DNA from: Anatilimnocola floriformis
GTDB taxonomy: Bacteria; Planctomycetota; Planctomycetia; Pirellulales; Pirellulaceae
Reading direction: 5' to 3'
Length of the DNA: 64,000 bases
Assembly (NCBI RefSeq): GCF_024256385.1
Contig: NZ_JAMLFW010000002.1
Span: forward strand, 1,550,001-1,614,000
Notes under the pieces: generated by a model
The model's input: only the letters and a program-made list of their open reading frames with translations
Database searches by the model: none
Told to the model about the DNA's origin: nothing
Shown: piece by piece, positions 1-7,706 of the stretch
Position numbering within the stretch: the first letter of the stretch is position 1
Layout: each line of letters starts with the position of its first letter
Translations under genes and position numbers: made by a program

Positions 1-248
1 TACTCGCCCGGCGGCAACTGAACCAAGTAACTGCCATCGGCGGCGGCGACGGTCGTTATGGTTTTTCCCGGCATGCCAGGCGCGGGTTTGGTGGGGGTGA
101 AGTCGAGCGTCGCGGGCTTGGGCCAGGGAACACCGCCGAAGGTGACTTTTCCCTGCACGGGAATAACTGGCGGGCCGCTGGGACCGCAGGCCGTGAGCAT
201 TGCCAACAGGGCCAGGCCGAGAGTCGCGGCTGTTAATCGAGTCTTCAT
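1..248 (-). CDS. Lipoprotein with carboxypeptidase-regulatory-like fold, 3' part cut by window edge
   Basis: The reading frame opens with MKTRLTAATLGLALLAML followed by TACGPSG, a lipoprotein signal peptide with a cysteine near residue 21. After it comes IPVQGKVTFGGVPWP and a stretch ending DGSYLVQLPPGE, the pattern of the small secreted planctomycete proteins with a transthyretin/carboxypeptidase-regulatory-like beta-sandwich (VxGxVTxxGxP). Only about 82 codons are present; the rest lies left of the window. It is transcribed away from the glycerophosphodiesterase gene to its right. Envelope location is well supported; the precise role is unknown. Confidence 0.7.
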   Translation of the reverse strand, partial: MKTRLTAATLGLALLAMLTACGPSGPPVIPVQGKVTFGGVPWPKPATLDFTPTKPAPGMPGKTITTVAAADGSYLVQLPPGE

Positions 249-350
249 CTATGTCGCTCCTTCAATGGGTATAATCGCCTTCTTACCTTTGATTTTCGTC
301 GACCTGCAGCGCGGGAGCAATTCCCGGCGGCTTGTCTGGGAGTGGTTGGA

Positions 351-1190
351 ATGTTGAATGCTTTGAAATTCAGCGCGTGCGGAGTTTGCTTGTTGATGTT
401 TGCCTCGTTCGCTGCCGCCGTAGAGCAGGCGAAAATCTCGCCTGCCGCCGAACTCGTCGGCGCCAAGCGAGTGCTGATCATCGGCCATCGCGGCGCGAGT
501 GCTCACGCGCCAGAGAACACGCTCCCCTCGTTCGAAGCGGCCGTGAAAGCGAAGGCTGACATGGTCGAGCTCGATTACTACCACTCGGCGGATAAGGTGC
601 CGGTGGTCATGCACGACAAAGATCTCGATCGCACGACCGACGCCGGGAAGGTGCTCGGCAAATACAACATCAAGCTCGAAGATGTCACGGTCGCCGATCT
701 GAAAAAGGTCGACGCCGGCAAGTGGTTCAAGACGCAGTTTGCCGGCACCAAGGTGCCGACGCTCGAAGAAGCCTTCACCGTCATTCAAGCCGGCAGCATG
801 ACGCTTATCGAACGCAAAGGTGGCGACGCGGCGACGATCGTGAAAATGCTCGACGACAAAAAGCTCCGCGGCAACGTGGTCGTGCAAGCCTTCGATTGGA
901 AGTACATCGCCGACTGCCATAAGTTAGCGCCGGATCTCGCCCTCGGTTGCCTCGGCAGCAAGGAACTCGGTACGAAGCAAATCGCCGATGCCAAACAAGC
1001 CGGCGCCGCCGCCGTCGGTTGGCGACACAGCGATCTCACCAAAGAAAACATCGCCGCCGCACACGCCGCCGGCTTGAAGTGCTGGGCCTACACGGTGAAC
1101 GACAAGAAACGCGGCCAACAGCTCATCGATGTCGGGATCGATGGCATTATTACCGACGATCCCGGTCTGATGCGCGAACTGCTGAAGTAA
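351..1190 (+). CDS. Glycerophosphodiester phosphodiesterase, exported
   Basis: Predicted 279-residue GDPD-family TIM barrel that hydrolyses glycerophosphodiesters to glycerol 3-phosphate and an alcohol. A signal peptide (MLNALKFSACGVCLLMFASFAAA) puts it outside the cytoplasm. The catalytic start of the family is visible as IIGHRGASAHAPENT (His-Arg pair and PENT), followed by VELDYYHSADKVPVVMHD with the metal-binding Glu/Asp and second His. The C-terminus has the usual WAYTVND strand and a GIITDDPGL ending. The ATG at 351 is preferred over the upstream GTG at 342 because GGGAG sits 8 bases before it. A second, divergent GDPD lies at 11916-12752. Confident family call; substrate not determined. 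Confidence 0.9.
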   Translation: MLNALKFSACGVCLLMFASFAAAVEQAKISPAAELVGAKRVLIIGHRGASAHAPENTLPSFEAAVKAKADMVELDYYHSADKVPVVMHDKDLDRTTDAGKVLGKYNIKLEDVTVADLKKVDAGKWFKTQFAGTKVPTLEEAFTVIQAGSMTLIERKGGDAATIVKMLDDKKLRGNVVVQAFDWKYIADCHKLAPDLALGCLGSKELGTKQIADAKQAGAAAVGWRHSDLTKENIAAAHAAGLKCWAYTVNDKKRGQQLIDVGIDGIITDDPGLMRELLK

Positions 1191-1423
1191 GCATCGGCAG
1201 ATTTCTCGCACGTTGTGATAGTCTCGATTGCTTCAGTAATCGAGACCGCGCAGCGGCAAGAGGCATCCCGTCTCCAGTCAACTGCAACGGGCGTCAACCA
1301 TCGAATCGGTCCGGGGTTGAAAGTATACGACCGAACCTCGCAGCACTCGCGTCAATCGAGATGCCTCTGTTCGCTGACGCGACATCGATGGCTGACGCAA
1401 TCGATGCTATCCGCCCTGCAAAA

Positions 1424-1735
1424 TTAGCCCGCCGGGCTGAGGATTTGCAGCGAGACTTGCTTGACGAATTCTTTGACCCGAGGCCGATAGGCCACCATGT
1501 GTGGCGCGATGAGGTGGGCTTCGAGAGCAGCAGTGCTCTCCCACTTTTCGCAGACCACGACCGTGTCGTTGCGCGCCGGCGGTTGGTTCTGCAAGTTGGT
1601 CGGGTGATCGACGGCTGGGAAGTATTCGATGCAGCCGTTCTCGGCGCGAACGGGGGCGATGATCTTTTGAAACTCGGCCAGGAAATCATTCCGCTTGCCG
1701 GGGTGCAATTCGATGGTGGCGAGGACGACAATCAC
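1424..1735 (-). CDS. ABM-domain monooxygenase (YgiN-like)
   Basis: A 103-residue protein beginning VIVVLATIELHPGKRNDF and continuing with a PVRAENGCIEYFPAVDHP stretch and VVCEKWESTAALEAHLIAPHM. This is the compact ferredoxin-like antibiotic-biosynthesis-monooxygenase (ABM) fold, with conserved E at the start of the second helix, ENGCIEY in the second strand and the WES..ALEAH helix. Members oxidise quinol-like or polyketide substrates without cofactors. The frame is open upstream to 1846, but the GTG at 1735 with a nearby GGAG gives the usual family length. Stands alone between two transcription units; the substrate cannot be told. Confidence 0.8.
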   Translation of the reverse strand: MIVVLATIELHPGKRNDFLAEFQKIIAPVRAENGCIEYFPAVDHPTNLQNQPPARNDTVVVCEKWESTAALEAHLIAPHMVAYRPRVKEFVKQVSLQILSPAG

Positions 1736-1857
1736 GGGAGTGACTCCAAGGAAAGTGTGCGAGTTGATCGTGCGAATGGATGCAGTGACCATATCGCGCG
1801 AGTCTTTCGCGGGATAGGGAACTAGCGACCTGATCATGGTCGACATCGCGCGTTCAA

Positions 1858-1935
1858 AATCAGCCGCCGGGCGCTAGCCCCCGGCTATCTCTGGGCACCG
1901 TTTCCAAGCCGGAGGCTAGCGCCTGGCGGCTGATT
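1858..1935. repeat. Palindromic intergenic repeat (AATCAGCCGCC... type)
   Basis: A 78-bp imperfect inverted repeat. The left arm AATCAGCCGCCGGGCGCTAG pairs with a right arm ending GGCGGCTGATT, with about 20 bases between the inner arms. It lies between the 5' end of the ABM gene and the 3' end of the FAD protein gene. The structure resembles a REP/MITE-like mobile palindrome or an mRNA-end hairpin. Confidence 0.8.
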
Positions 1936-1944
1936 CGTCAGTCG

Positions 1945-2964
1945 CTAATCAGCCGCTCGCGCCCGCTGTCCCGCGAGCAACTTCTCATACCAACTACGCT
2001 GCGCATGATCCTGCAGCGCTGCTGGCAACGCTTCGTGCGCGCGATACCAGGGGGCGATGCGCTCGCTGGTGAACTGCTCGACGGCGGGCCAATCTTGCAG
2101 CCAATGCTCCGTTCCTGCCGGCAAGTGCAACGCGATCTGGCTCGCAAGTTCTACGCTCAGCCAATCGCTACTGGCAAAGACCGGGTCGATCCAGCCGTCG
2201 TACTCCGGCACGTGAATCGCGCCGGTCAATTCAGCGAGCGGTGCGCTCTCTGCAGCCGTTGACGAGAGATGCAAACTGCCGAGCAGCTCCGCCGAGATCA
2301 GCCGCTGCGTGAGCGCGGGACAAGCGACGAGCGCTTCTTCAAGAACATCGGCAATGGAGTCTTCGGCAGATAATTCCGGCGCAGAAGTCAGCAGCCCTAG
2401 GCTCCACTGACCGTCAGCGAGCGGCACGAGCCAAAAGACTTCGCTCGCGCGGAGCGTGGCGAAGAGCAACGCTTGGCGCTCTTCACCCAGATCGCAAGCA
2501 ACATCGCGATAGATGCCGCCGATGGCAGTGCTCGTCGGTTGATAGTCTCGCTGTTCGACAGCAACGATGAGTTCAGCGCGAATGCTCGTGGGCGGGAGCG
2601 CGCCGTTCAAATGAAGCTCGCGCGGCGAATGACAAGTGAGTTGGCAGCCGGCGGGGAGTGCGAATGAATCAGCTGTCGAGAGGCGTTGCGCGGCAGAGGC
2701 CGACGACGTTGCGGCGCGGAGCACGGTCGTTCGTTTGCCTGCCGCGTTCACCACGCTCACGCCGCTGAGTGGCGAGCGGAGTTGTTCTTCGCCCTCAACG
2801 ACGGTCCAGCGTGGATGGAGCCAGGCCGGCCGCGGAATCGTTGGACTACTGAGCTGCAGCGTTTGCCGGCCGGTGCGAGCCACGGCGGCGGCGATCAGGC
2901 CGGCGGTTTTACCGCTGCCGATGACGACGCAGTCGTAGGCTTGTTGGAGTGAGATCGCAGCCAT
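1945..2964 (-). CDS. FAD-dependent oxidoreductase-like protein, degenerate
   Basis: A 339-residue protein. Its N-terminus YDCVVIGSGKTAGLIAAAVA looks like a Rossmann beta-alpha-beta for FAD, and the middle segment FWLVPLADGQWSLGLL and later WIDPVFASS resemble flavin-dependent halogenase / geranylgeranyl-reductase proteins (WVIPL.DG..S.G and DPVFSSG). Two departures stand out: the glycine motif is GSGKTAG rather than GxGxxG, and the usual GDAAG before DPVF is missing (EYDGWIDPVF). It may be a diverged or inactive relative. It follows the DUF1501 gene by 66 bases on the same strand and may be co-transcribed. The ATG at 2964 is chosen over 2973. Confidence 0.6.
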   Translation of the reverse strand: MAAISLQQAYDCVVIGSGKTAGLIAAAVARTGRQTLQLSSPTIPRPAWLHPRWTVVEGEEQLRSPLSGVSVVNAAGKRTTVLRAATSSASAAQRLSTADSFALPAGCQLTCHSPRELHLNGALPPTSIRAELIVAVEQRDYQPTSTAIGGIYRDVACDLGEERQALLFATLRASEVFWLVPLADGQWSLGLLTSAPELSAEDSIADVLEEALVACPALTQRLISAELLGSLHLSSTAAESAPLAELTGAIHVPEYDGWIDPVFASSDWLSVELASQIALHLPAGTEHWLQDWPAVEQFTSERIAPWYRAHEALPAALQDHAQRSWYEKLLAGQRARAAD

Positions 2965-3030
2965 GCAAAACAACCAAGGTGGGTAGTCCGGGAGGGAGGA
3001 CGGCCTGCCTGTCGTCGGTGCAGTTCGAGA

Positions 3031-4566
3031 TCAGGCAAACAGGTCGGTGATCGGCGCGCCGGCATAAACCTGGTGGGGCCGGCGGTCGCGATCGTGCAAA
3101 ACAGTCTCGGCAGGAATTCCCAGGGCGTGATAAATCGTCGCGGCATAATCGTGCGGCGTGACAGCGTTCGTGGCGGGATAAGCCGCGTGCTTGTCGCTGC
3201 TGCCGTAGATCGCACCGCCGTTGATCCCCGCGCCGGCAAACAGCCCGGAGTAAACGTAGGGCCAGTGCTCGCGACCCGTGCCATTCGAAATCTCCGGCTT
3301 GCGGCCGAACTCGCCGACCCAGCACACCAGCGTGTCTTCCAGCATGCCGCGCTCGCTCAGATCGGTGAGCAAGGCAGTCAGCGCGCGATCGGCGGGCGGG
3401 ATCAAATCGTCTTTGAGGCGGTTGAAATTATTGCCGTGCGTATCCCAAAAGTTTTTGCCGTCGTCGTGCCAGTTGATATTCACCAGCGGCACGCCATGCT
3501 CGAGCAAGCGGCGGCCGAGGAGCACGCTTTGGCCATGAATATTGCGGCCGTAGCGCTCGCGAGTCTCGCGCGATTCCTTCCGCAGCTCAAAGGCTTCGCG
3601 AACGCGAGGCGAGGCGAGCAACTCGAGGGCTTTGCTTTGATGAACGGTCATCGCCGCCGGTCGCGGCAACTGATCGAAGGCCGCCCGCTGCTCGTCGATT
3701 TGCTGCAGCAGTTGAAAACGACTCTGCAGCGTTTCCGCCGTCACGCCGTTTTGCAATTGCAGCGCGGGCAACTGCCAGGTTGTCTTGTTGGGATCGCCCG
3801 TGGCGAGTAACGCATCGTAAGCAGGACCCAGCCAACCGCCGTGCTGTCCCGGCGCTTGTCCGCCGGGCGCCGAAGGATGAAAGACTTTCCACGGCAACAT
3901 GACGAACGGCGGCATGCCGGCTGACTTTTCGTCGATCGCGATTTTCTTCTCTTCGCGCAGTTTGCTGAGCACCGAACCAATGTGCGGCGTATCGCGCGAG
4001 CTCGGCGGTGTGGCATCGCTGCGCACGACCGGCGCGAGTTGCCCCGTCACCGTGGTGTGGCCGCTCGAAAGATGGGCCGGGTCGTTGTGCGACAAGCTGC
4101 GCACGACGGCGACCTTGTCCATCACGCCGGCGAGATCCTTGAAATGCTCGCTGATCTGCAAGCCGGGGACCTTGGTGCTGATCGGTTTGAACGGGCCGCG
4201 AATGTTGTCGGGTGCGTTCGGCTTCATGTCGAAGGTGTCGAGCTGACTCGGGCCACCCCACATGAAGAGAAAGATGCAGCGCTTCGCCTTGCCGAAACCG
4301 GCGAGCTGATTCGCCGCGCCCGCATTCGCAACACCCGCTGCCTGAGCCTGGCCAGCGAGGAGCGCAGGCAACCCAAGACCCAACAGCGAAGCGGCCCCGG
4401 CTTGCACGACCGCGCGACGCGAGGCGCGCAGCGAACGGAATTCGGCGCAAGGCTGATCGGCGGGCGATTGGCGGTTGCTGTGGTCGCACAGACGGCGCAT
4501 CGGCTCGATCTCGGGGTGGGCTATGCAGGTGGGAACCGGCGCGGGACGCCGGCTGGTGGGTTCCAT
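3031..4566 (-). CDS. DUF1501 domain protein with Tat signal
   Basis: A 511-residue member of the large planctomycete DUF1501 family, a sulfatase/phosphatase-like alpha-beta fold of unknown substrate. Signs are a twin-arginine leader (ASRRAVVQAGAASLLGLG, ending near QAQAAG), then CIFLFMWGGPSQLDTFDMKP, SLSHNDPAHLSSGHTTVTG, HGGWLGPAYD, VNINWHDDGKNFWDTH and LVCWVGEFGRKPEIS, all hallmark blocks. Export as a folded protein by Tat suggests a cofactor or metal. The ATG at 4566 is preferred because GGAAGG lies just before it. In many planctomycetes these genes pair with a PSCyt1/DUF1553 gene; here that partner type is 30 kb away (34141) and an FAD-like gene follows instead. Confidence 0.9.
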   Translation of the reverse strand: MEPTSRRPAPVPTCIAHPEIEPMRRLCDHSNRQSPADQPCAEFRSLRASRRAVVQAGAASLLGLGLPALLAGQAQAAGVANAGAANQLAGFGKAKRCIFLFMWGGPSQLDTFDMKPNAPDNIRGPFKPISTKVPGLQISEHFKDLAGVMDKVAVVRSLSHNDPAHLSSGHTTVTGQLAPVVRSDATPPSSRDTPHIGSVLSKLREEKKIAIDEKSAGMPPFVMLPWKVFHPSAPGGQAPGQHGGWLGPAYDALLATGDPNKTTWQLPALQLQNGVTAETLQSRFQLLQQIDEQRAAFDQLPRPAAMTVHQSKALELLASPRVREAFELRKESRETRERYGRNIHGQSVLLGRRLLEHGVPLVNINWHDDGKNFWDTHGNNFNRLKDDLIPPADRALTALLTDLSERGMLEDTLVCWVGEFGRKPEISNGTGREHWPYVYSGLFAGAGINGGAIYGSSDKHAAYPATNAVTPHDYAATIYHALGIPAETVLHDRDRRPHQVYAGAPITDLFA

Positions 4567-4614
4567 CGTAACCTTCCGCACGGCGCAAGGGAACATCGAA
4601 CTGGGTGCAGCTGG

Positions 4615-5106
4615 TTACGTACTCCGCAGCGGCACCTTGTGTTGTCGCAACAGCCGAGCCACGCGAATGGCTTGATAAGAGTTGAGCACACCCAGCATGA
4701 AACCACCCAAAAGGCAAATTCGGGCAACCAGCGTGAAGGGGACCATCAGGACCAACGCCGCGTCGATCACCAGGGCTGCATAAATGGCCCAGACGTGGCC
4801 GGCCCGAATGAACATGCCCGCCGCCGTGAGTCCGCAGAGGAGCGTGAAGGCGAGGGCGTTGTCGTTCCATTCCGCGACGATGCCGTTCGCGAAGGGCCAA
4901 TTGCCGAGCAGCCAATAGAACGCATAGGTCACTGCGCCGAGCAGACCGAGGAAGAGCCAAAAGCTGCCGAGATCGCGCGATTGGCGTTGCCAGCCGGCGA
5001 AGAAAATCTTACGGCGCTGCTGCACGATCTCGGCTTCGATTTCCGCATCGTCGACTTCGGCGTTGTTGTTTTCGGTAGCGTCGTCGCTGGAATTTTCCTG
5101 AGACAT
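4615..5106 (-). CDS. Small membrane protein of unknown function
   Basis: A 163-residue protein with a highly acidic, probably cytoplasmic N-terminus (about 30 residues rich in D, E and N) followed by four hydrophobic segments (around SFWLFLGLLGAVTYAFYWLL, ALAFTLLCGLTAAGMFI, VWAIYAALVIDAALVLMVP, ICLLGGFMLGVLNSY) and a basic tail ending LLRQHKVPLRST. No family is recognised. Its start lies four bases after the stop of the secreted protein gene at 5111-5704, so the two are very likely one operon. Confidence 0.6.
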   Translation of the reverse strand: MSQENSSDDATENNNAEVDDAEIEAEIVQQRRKIFFAGWQRQSRDLGSFWLFLGLLGAVTYAFYWLLGNWPFANGIVAEWNDNALAFTLLCGLTAAGMFIRAGHVWAIYAALVIDAALVLMVPFTLVARICLLGGFMLGVLNSYQAIRVARLLRQHKVPLRST

Positions 5107-5110
5107 GCGG

Positions 5111-5704
5111 CTACTTTTTCATTTCGGCCGACAGCCAGGTCAAGAAGGCGGCAACGTCTTCGCGGCTCGCTTTCTTTTCTTCAGGAAACCATGTGGCTCG
5201 TACTTTAATGAAGTGGTCTTTGTAGACGAACAGATAGAGCGCGCTTTCGCGCGCTTCTTCAGCCAGCGTGAACGAGAGCAAAACTTTGTGGGCCTTCGGC
5301 GCGGCGTCGCCTTTCGCGATCGGCACCACTTCATTGCTAATTACTTTGAGGTCCTTTAATAGACCTTTTTCGGCAGCCAATTTGATGCCGCTCAACGCCT
5401 CCTCGACTTGTTCTTTGACACGCGGATCGGCAGGATCCGCGGCAATCGTTTTCAAGCCCAAGTTGTAAATGATGGCATCGATTCGCAAGCCTTCCGGCGA
5501 ACGATAGCGGATTCCAACTCCAAGCTGCACATCGCCGTAGTCCGCCTTGCTTACGAATTTCAGTCGCTCGATCGTGCTCGGAAATTTCAAGCCAGTTTGC
5601 AGATCGGTATACGAATCGGGCTTTGCTTCCTGCGCGTACAATGACGTATGCGCTAGCGTGAAAGCAAATAACAAACAGAAGATCAAACGAGATTTCATCG
5701 GCAT
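5111..5704 (-). CDS. Secreted protein of unknown function
   Basis: A 197-residue protein with a clear Sec signal peptide (MKSRLIFCLLFAFTLAHTSLYAQ). The mature part includes TGLKFPSTIERLKFVSKADY and ends with SREDVAAFLTWLSAEMKK. The frame extends upstream to 5758, but AAGGAG just before ATG 5704 and ATG 5698 marks one of these two as the start. No catalytic motif is recognised; the pattern (a single compact alpha-beta domain after a leader) resembles other small periplasmic planctomycete proteins. It is the first gene of a likely pair with the membrane protein at 4615-5106. Confidence 0.6.
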   Translation of the reverse strand: MPMKSRLIFCLLFAFTLAHTSLYAQEAKPDSYTDLQTGLKFPSTIERLKFVSKADYGDVQLGVGIRYRSPEGLRIDAIIYNLGLKTIAADPADPRVKEQVEEALSGIKLAAEKGLLKDLKVISNEVVPIAKGDAAPKAHKVLLSFTLAEEARESALYLFVYKDHFIKVRATWFPEEKKASREDVAAFLTWLSAEMKK

Positions 5705-5769
5705 GCGACTCCTTGAAGTGCAAGCCGCAGAATAACGCATCGACGCCGCGCATGGCAAACGCGCCGCCC

Positions 5770-5858
5770 GTAGGACGGACCATTGGTCCGTCTAAGAGCA
5801 GCAAGTAGAGAAATTTGGCTTGGTACCCACTTCAGGCCGGACCAATGGTCCGGCCTAC
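5770..5858. repeat. Dispersed repeat R1 (paired GGACCAATGGTCC palindromes)
   Basis: Two palindromes about 50 bases apart: GTAGGACGGACCATTGGTCC at the left and a partner ending GGACCAATGGTCCGGCCTAC. The arms also pair with each other. A near copy with the same internal TTGGTACCC and CTTC words is at 34000-34090, and a half copy at 13667-13690. Likely a non-autonomous mobile palindrome. Confidence 0.85.
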
Positions 5859-5880
5859 GCAATACCGCCAGAGCCTCGTC

Positions 5881-7491
5881 TCAACCGTGCCGAAAACGGC
5901 TCCAGTCGACGCCGAGCTTGCGCATCCGCGCGCGGAGGGTGTGAGGGTTAATGCTCAACAACGCAGCAGCGCCATGCGGGCCTTCGATCTTGCCGCGTGA
6001 AGCAGTCAGGGCTTTCTCGATGTGCTCGACCATCGCCTTGTTCAGCGTCGGCACTTCGGAGTGATTGTTGTTCGCCGGTCCGCCGATTTCGGAGGTCGCC
6101 ACCAACGGCTGATCGGCGACGGGAATCACTTCGTAGAGCGTCGGGCCATCGGCAGGTGGTGGCGGTGGTGGCTTGTAGGAACCGAGGGCGAGATCCACTT
6201 TCAGCGCGCGGCCGTTGCCAAGGATCGCCGCGCGATCGATCACCGCGCCGAGTTCGCGAATGTTCCCCGGCCAGGAATAATTCATCAGCAAGTGCAAATC
6301 GCCGACGGTCGGTTCAGCGACCGGCAAGCCGAAGCGATTCGAGGCCCGCAAGGCAAAGTGCCGCGCGAGGGCGGGAATGTCTTCCTTTCGTTCCCGCAGT
6401 GTCGGCAGGATGATCGGAAAGACGTTGATGCGGTACCACAAGTCTTCGCGAAACTCGCGCCGCGAAACCATCAAGCCCAAGTCGCGATGCGTGGCGGCGA
6501 CGATGCGCACGTCGACGTGAATCGGACTCTTGCCGCCGACCCGCTCGACCTGATGATCTTGCAACACGCGCAGCAAACGAACTTGCGCGGCGAGGGGGAG
6601 TTCGCCGATCTCATCGAGAAACAGCGTGCCGCCGTCGGCCCGTTCGAACCAACCTTGATGTTGATCGTGAGCGCCGGTGAAGCTTCCCTTTTCATGGCCG
6701 AAGAGTTGCGAGTCGATGAGTTCGGCAGGAATAGCGCCGCAGTTCACGCGAATGAACGGCCCGCTCGAGCGCGCCGAACGATTGTGAATGGCGCGGCTAA
6801 CCACTTCCTTGCCGGTGCCCGTTTCGCCGAGGATCAGCACGGGCACGTCGGAGCGCGCGACGAGATCGACTCGCTCCATGACTTGCTTCAGGCCCGAGTC
6901 GGCGCCCACGACCGTGTCGTTCATCTCCTGACGACCGAGTCGCGAGAGGAGCGAACGCCGATCGGCTTCGGCGGCTTCGCGAAGCGTGGCGAGCTCGTGC
7001 AATCGGAGATCGTTTTCGAGTGCCACTGAAAGTGGTTCGAGCAGCAGTTGCGCCAGGTCGCGATGATCGGCATGAAAGCGCTCTCCCGGGAGCGCGGCAA
7101 ATACGATGATACCGCGAAGTGCCTGCGCATCGCCGAGCGGCCCGGCCATCACGTGGGCGACGATTCCCGGCGGTACGATCTTGGCAAAGCCTTCCGGCGC
7201 GGGATCACCAGCTCGCCAAACTTCGGCGCCTTGGGCCCAAGTCGAGACTTGCTTCCATTCGCGCAAAGCCAGGTTACTGTTCGGGGCGTTGGCCGAGTGC
7301 AACGGCCGCGGTGAACCGACGGCGACGGTCTCGAGCAATTCGTCGCGAGCATTCCAGCGACGGATATAGATGGCATCGAGCGGCAGGCGGCGCTGCAGGA
7401 TCGCGGCGACGTTTTGCGCGGCTTCGCGGATCTCCACATGGCGACCAACCTCGCGCCAAATGGCCAATAAAACGTCTTGATAGCGGTCCAT
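5881..7491 (-). CDS. GAF/AAA+ sigma-54 transcriptional activator
   Basis: A 536-residue bacterial enhancer-binding protein. Residues about 15-160 form a GAF-type sensor. The AAA+ domain shows Walker A GETGTGKE near residue 222, the sigma-54 contact loop as GSFTGA near 268, and Walker B GTLFLDEIG near 288, with WYRINVFPIILPTLRER and SWPGNIREL further on. The C-terminus (SINPHTLRARMRKLGV) is a Fis-type helix-turn-helix. Overall this is the NorR/FhlA-like plan. It is divergent from sbp-cysTWA, before which a -24/-12 promoter is visible, so it very likely activates that operon. The signal sensed by the GAF domain is unknown. ATG 7491 is chosen over 7530 because GGGTG precedes it. Confidence 0.92.
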   Translation of the reverse strand: MDRYQDVLLAIWREVGRHVEIREAAQNVAAILQRRLPLDAIYIRRWNARDELLETVAVGSPRPLHSANAPNSNLALREWKQVSTWAQGAEVWRAGDPAPEGFAKIVPPGIVAHVMAGPLGDAQALRGIIVFAALPGERFHADHRDLAQLLLEPLSVALENDLRLHELATLREAAEADRRSLLSRLGRQEMNDTVVGADSGLKQVMERVDLVARSDVPVLILGETGTGKEVVSRAIHNRSARSSGPFIRVNCGAIPAELIDSQLFGHEKGSFTGAHDQHQGWFERADGGTLFLDEIGELPLAAQVRLLRVLQDHQVERVGGKSPIHVDVRIVAATHRDLGLMVSRREFREDLWYRINVFPIILPTLRERKEDIPALARHFALRASNRFGLPVAEPTVGDLHLLMNYSWPGNIRELGAVIDRAAILGNGRALKVDLALGSYKPPPPPPADGPTLYEVIPVADQPLVATSEIGGPANNNHSEVPTLNKAMVEHIEKALTASRGKIEGPHGAAALLSINPHTLRARMRKLGVDWSRFRHG

Positions 7492-7499
7492 AGCGGCAC

Positions 7500-7532
7500 C
7501 CGTGAAATGTTCTGGACCGTTATATATCACGG
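7500..7532. promoter_or_regulatory. Inverted repeat CCGTGA-N21-TCACGG, possible activator site
   Basis: CCGTGA at 7500-7505 and TCACGG at 7527-7532 form a perfect 6-bp inverted repeat. It sits directly upstream of the activator gene and about 100-130 bases before the sigma-54 promoter of sbp, the usual distance for an enhancer-binding-protein site. Function is inferred only from position and symmetry. Confidence 0.35.
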
Positions 7533-7627
7533 CTGTGTTCCATCATAATTGCTGGGTACTGCGGCCTGCAGCCCCTTTTCTCTTACCCTACGCAACATTC
7601 TTGCCGGAATTTTGGATTCTTAGGGCG

Positions 7628-7642
7628 TGGCATTGTTATTGC
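7628..7642 (+). promoter_or_regulatory. Sigma-54 (-24/-12) promoter of the sulfate operon
   Basis: TGGCATTGTTATTGC matches the consensus TGGCACG-N4-TTGC, with the invariant GG and GC exactly 10 bases apart. Transcription should begin near 7654, just before the hairpin at 7655-7676 and about 50 bases before the sbp start. The divergent neighbour encodes a sigma-54 activator, which supports the call. Confidence 0.8.
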
Positions 7643-7654
7643 GATCGATACAGG

Positions 7655-7676
7655 CCAGACCCCATCGCGGGGCTGG
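7655..7676 (+). promoter_or_regulatory. 5'-leader hairpin of the sbp transcript
   Basis: CCAGACCCC (7655-7663) pairs with GGGGCTGG (7669-7676) around a five-base loop, with one bulged A. It would lie at the very 5' end of the predicted sigma-54 transcript and could protect the mRNA or regulate it. No known riboswitch was recognised. Confidence 0.5.
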
Positions 7677-7706
7677 ATGCCCGTTACCTCCACAGGGATT
7701 GAACCC

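Noticed and set aside
947-1825. Plus-strand open frame of about 290 codons from the glycerophosphodiesterase into the ABM gene
   Set aside because: Its first part is the wrong frame of the GDPD gene and its last part is antisense to the ABM gene.
2900-2940. Walker-A-like GSGKT in the FAD-type protein
   Set aside because: It sits in the first beta-alpha turn of a Rossmann-like fold (VVIGSGKTAG) and no other P-loop motif follows.
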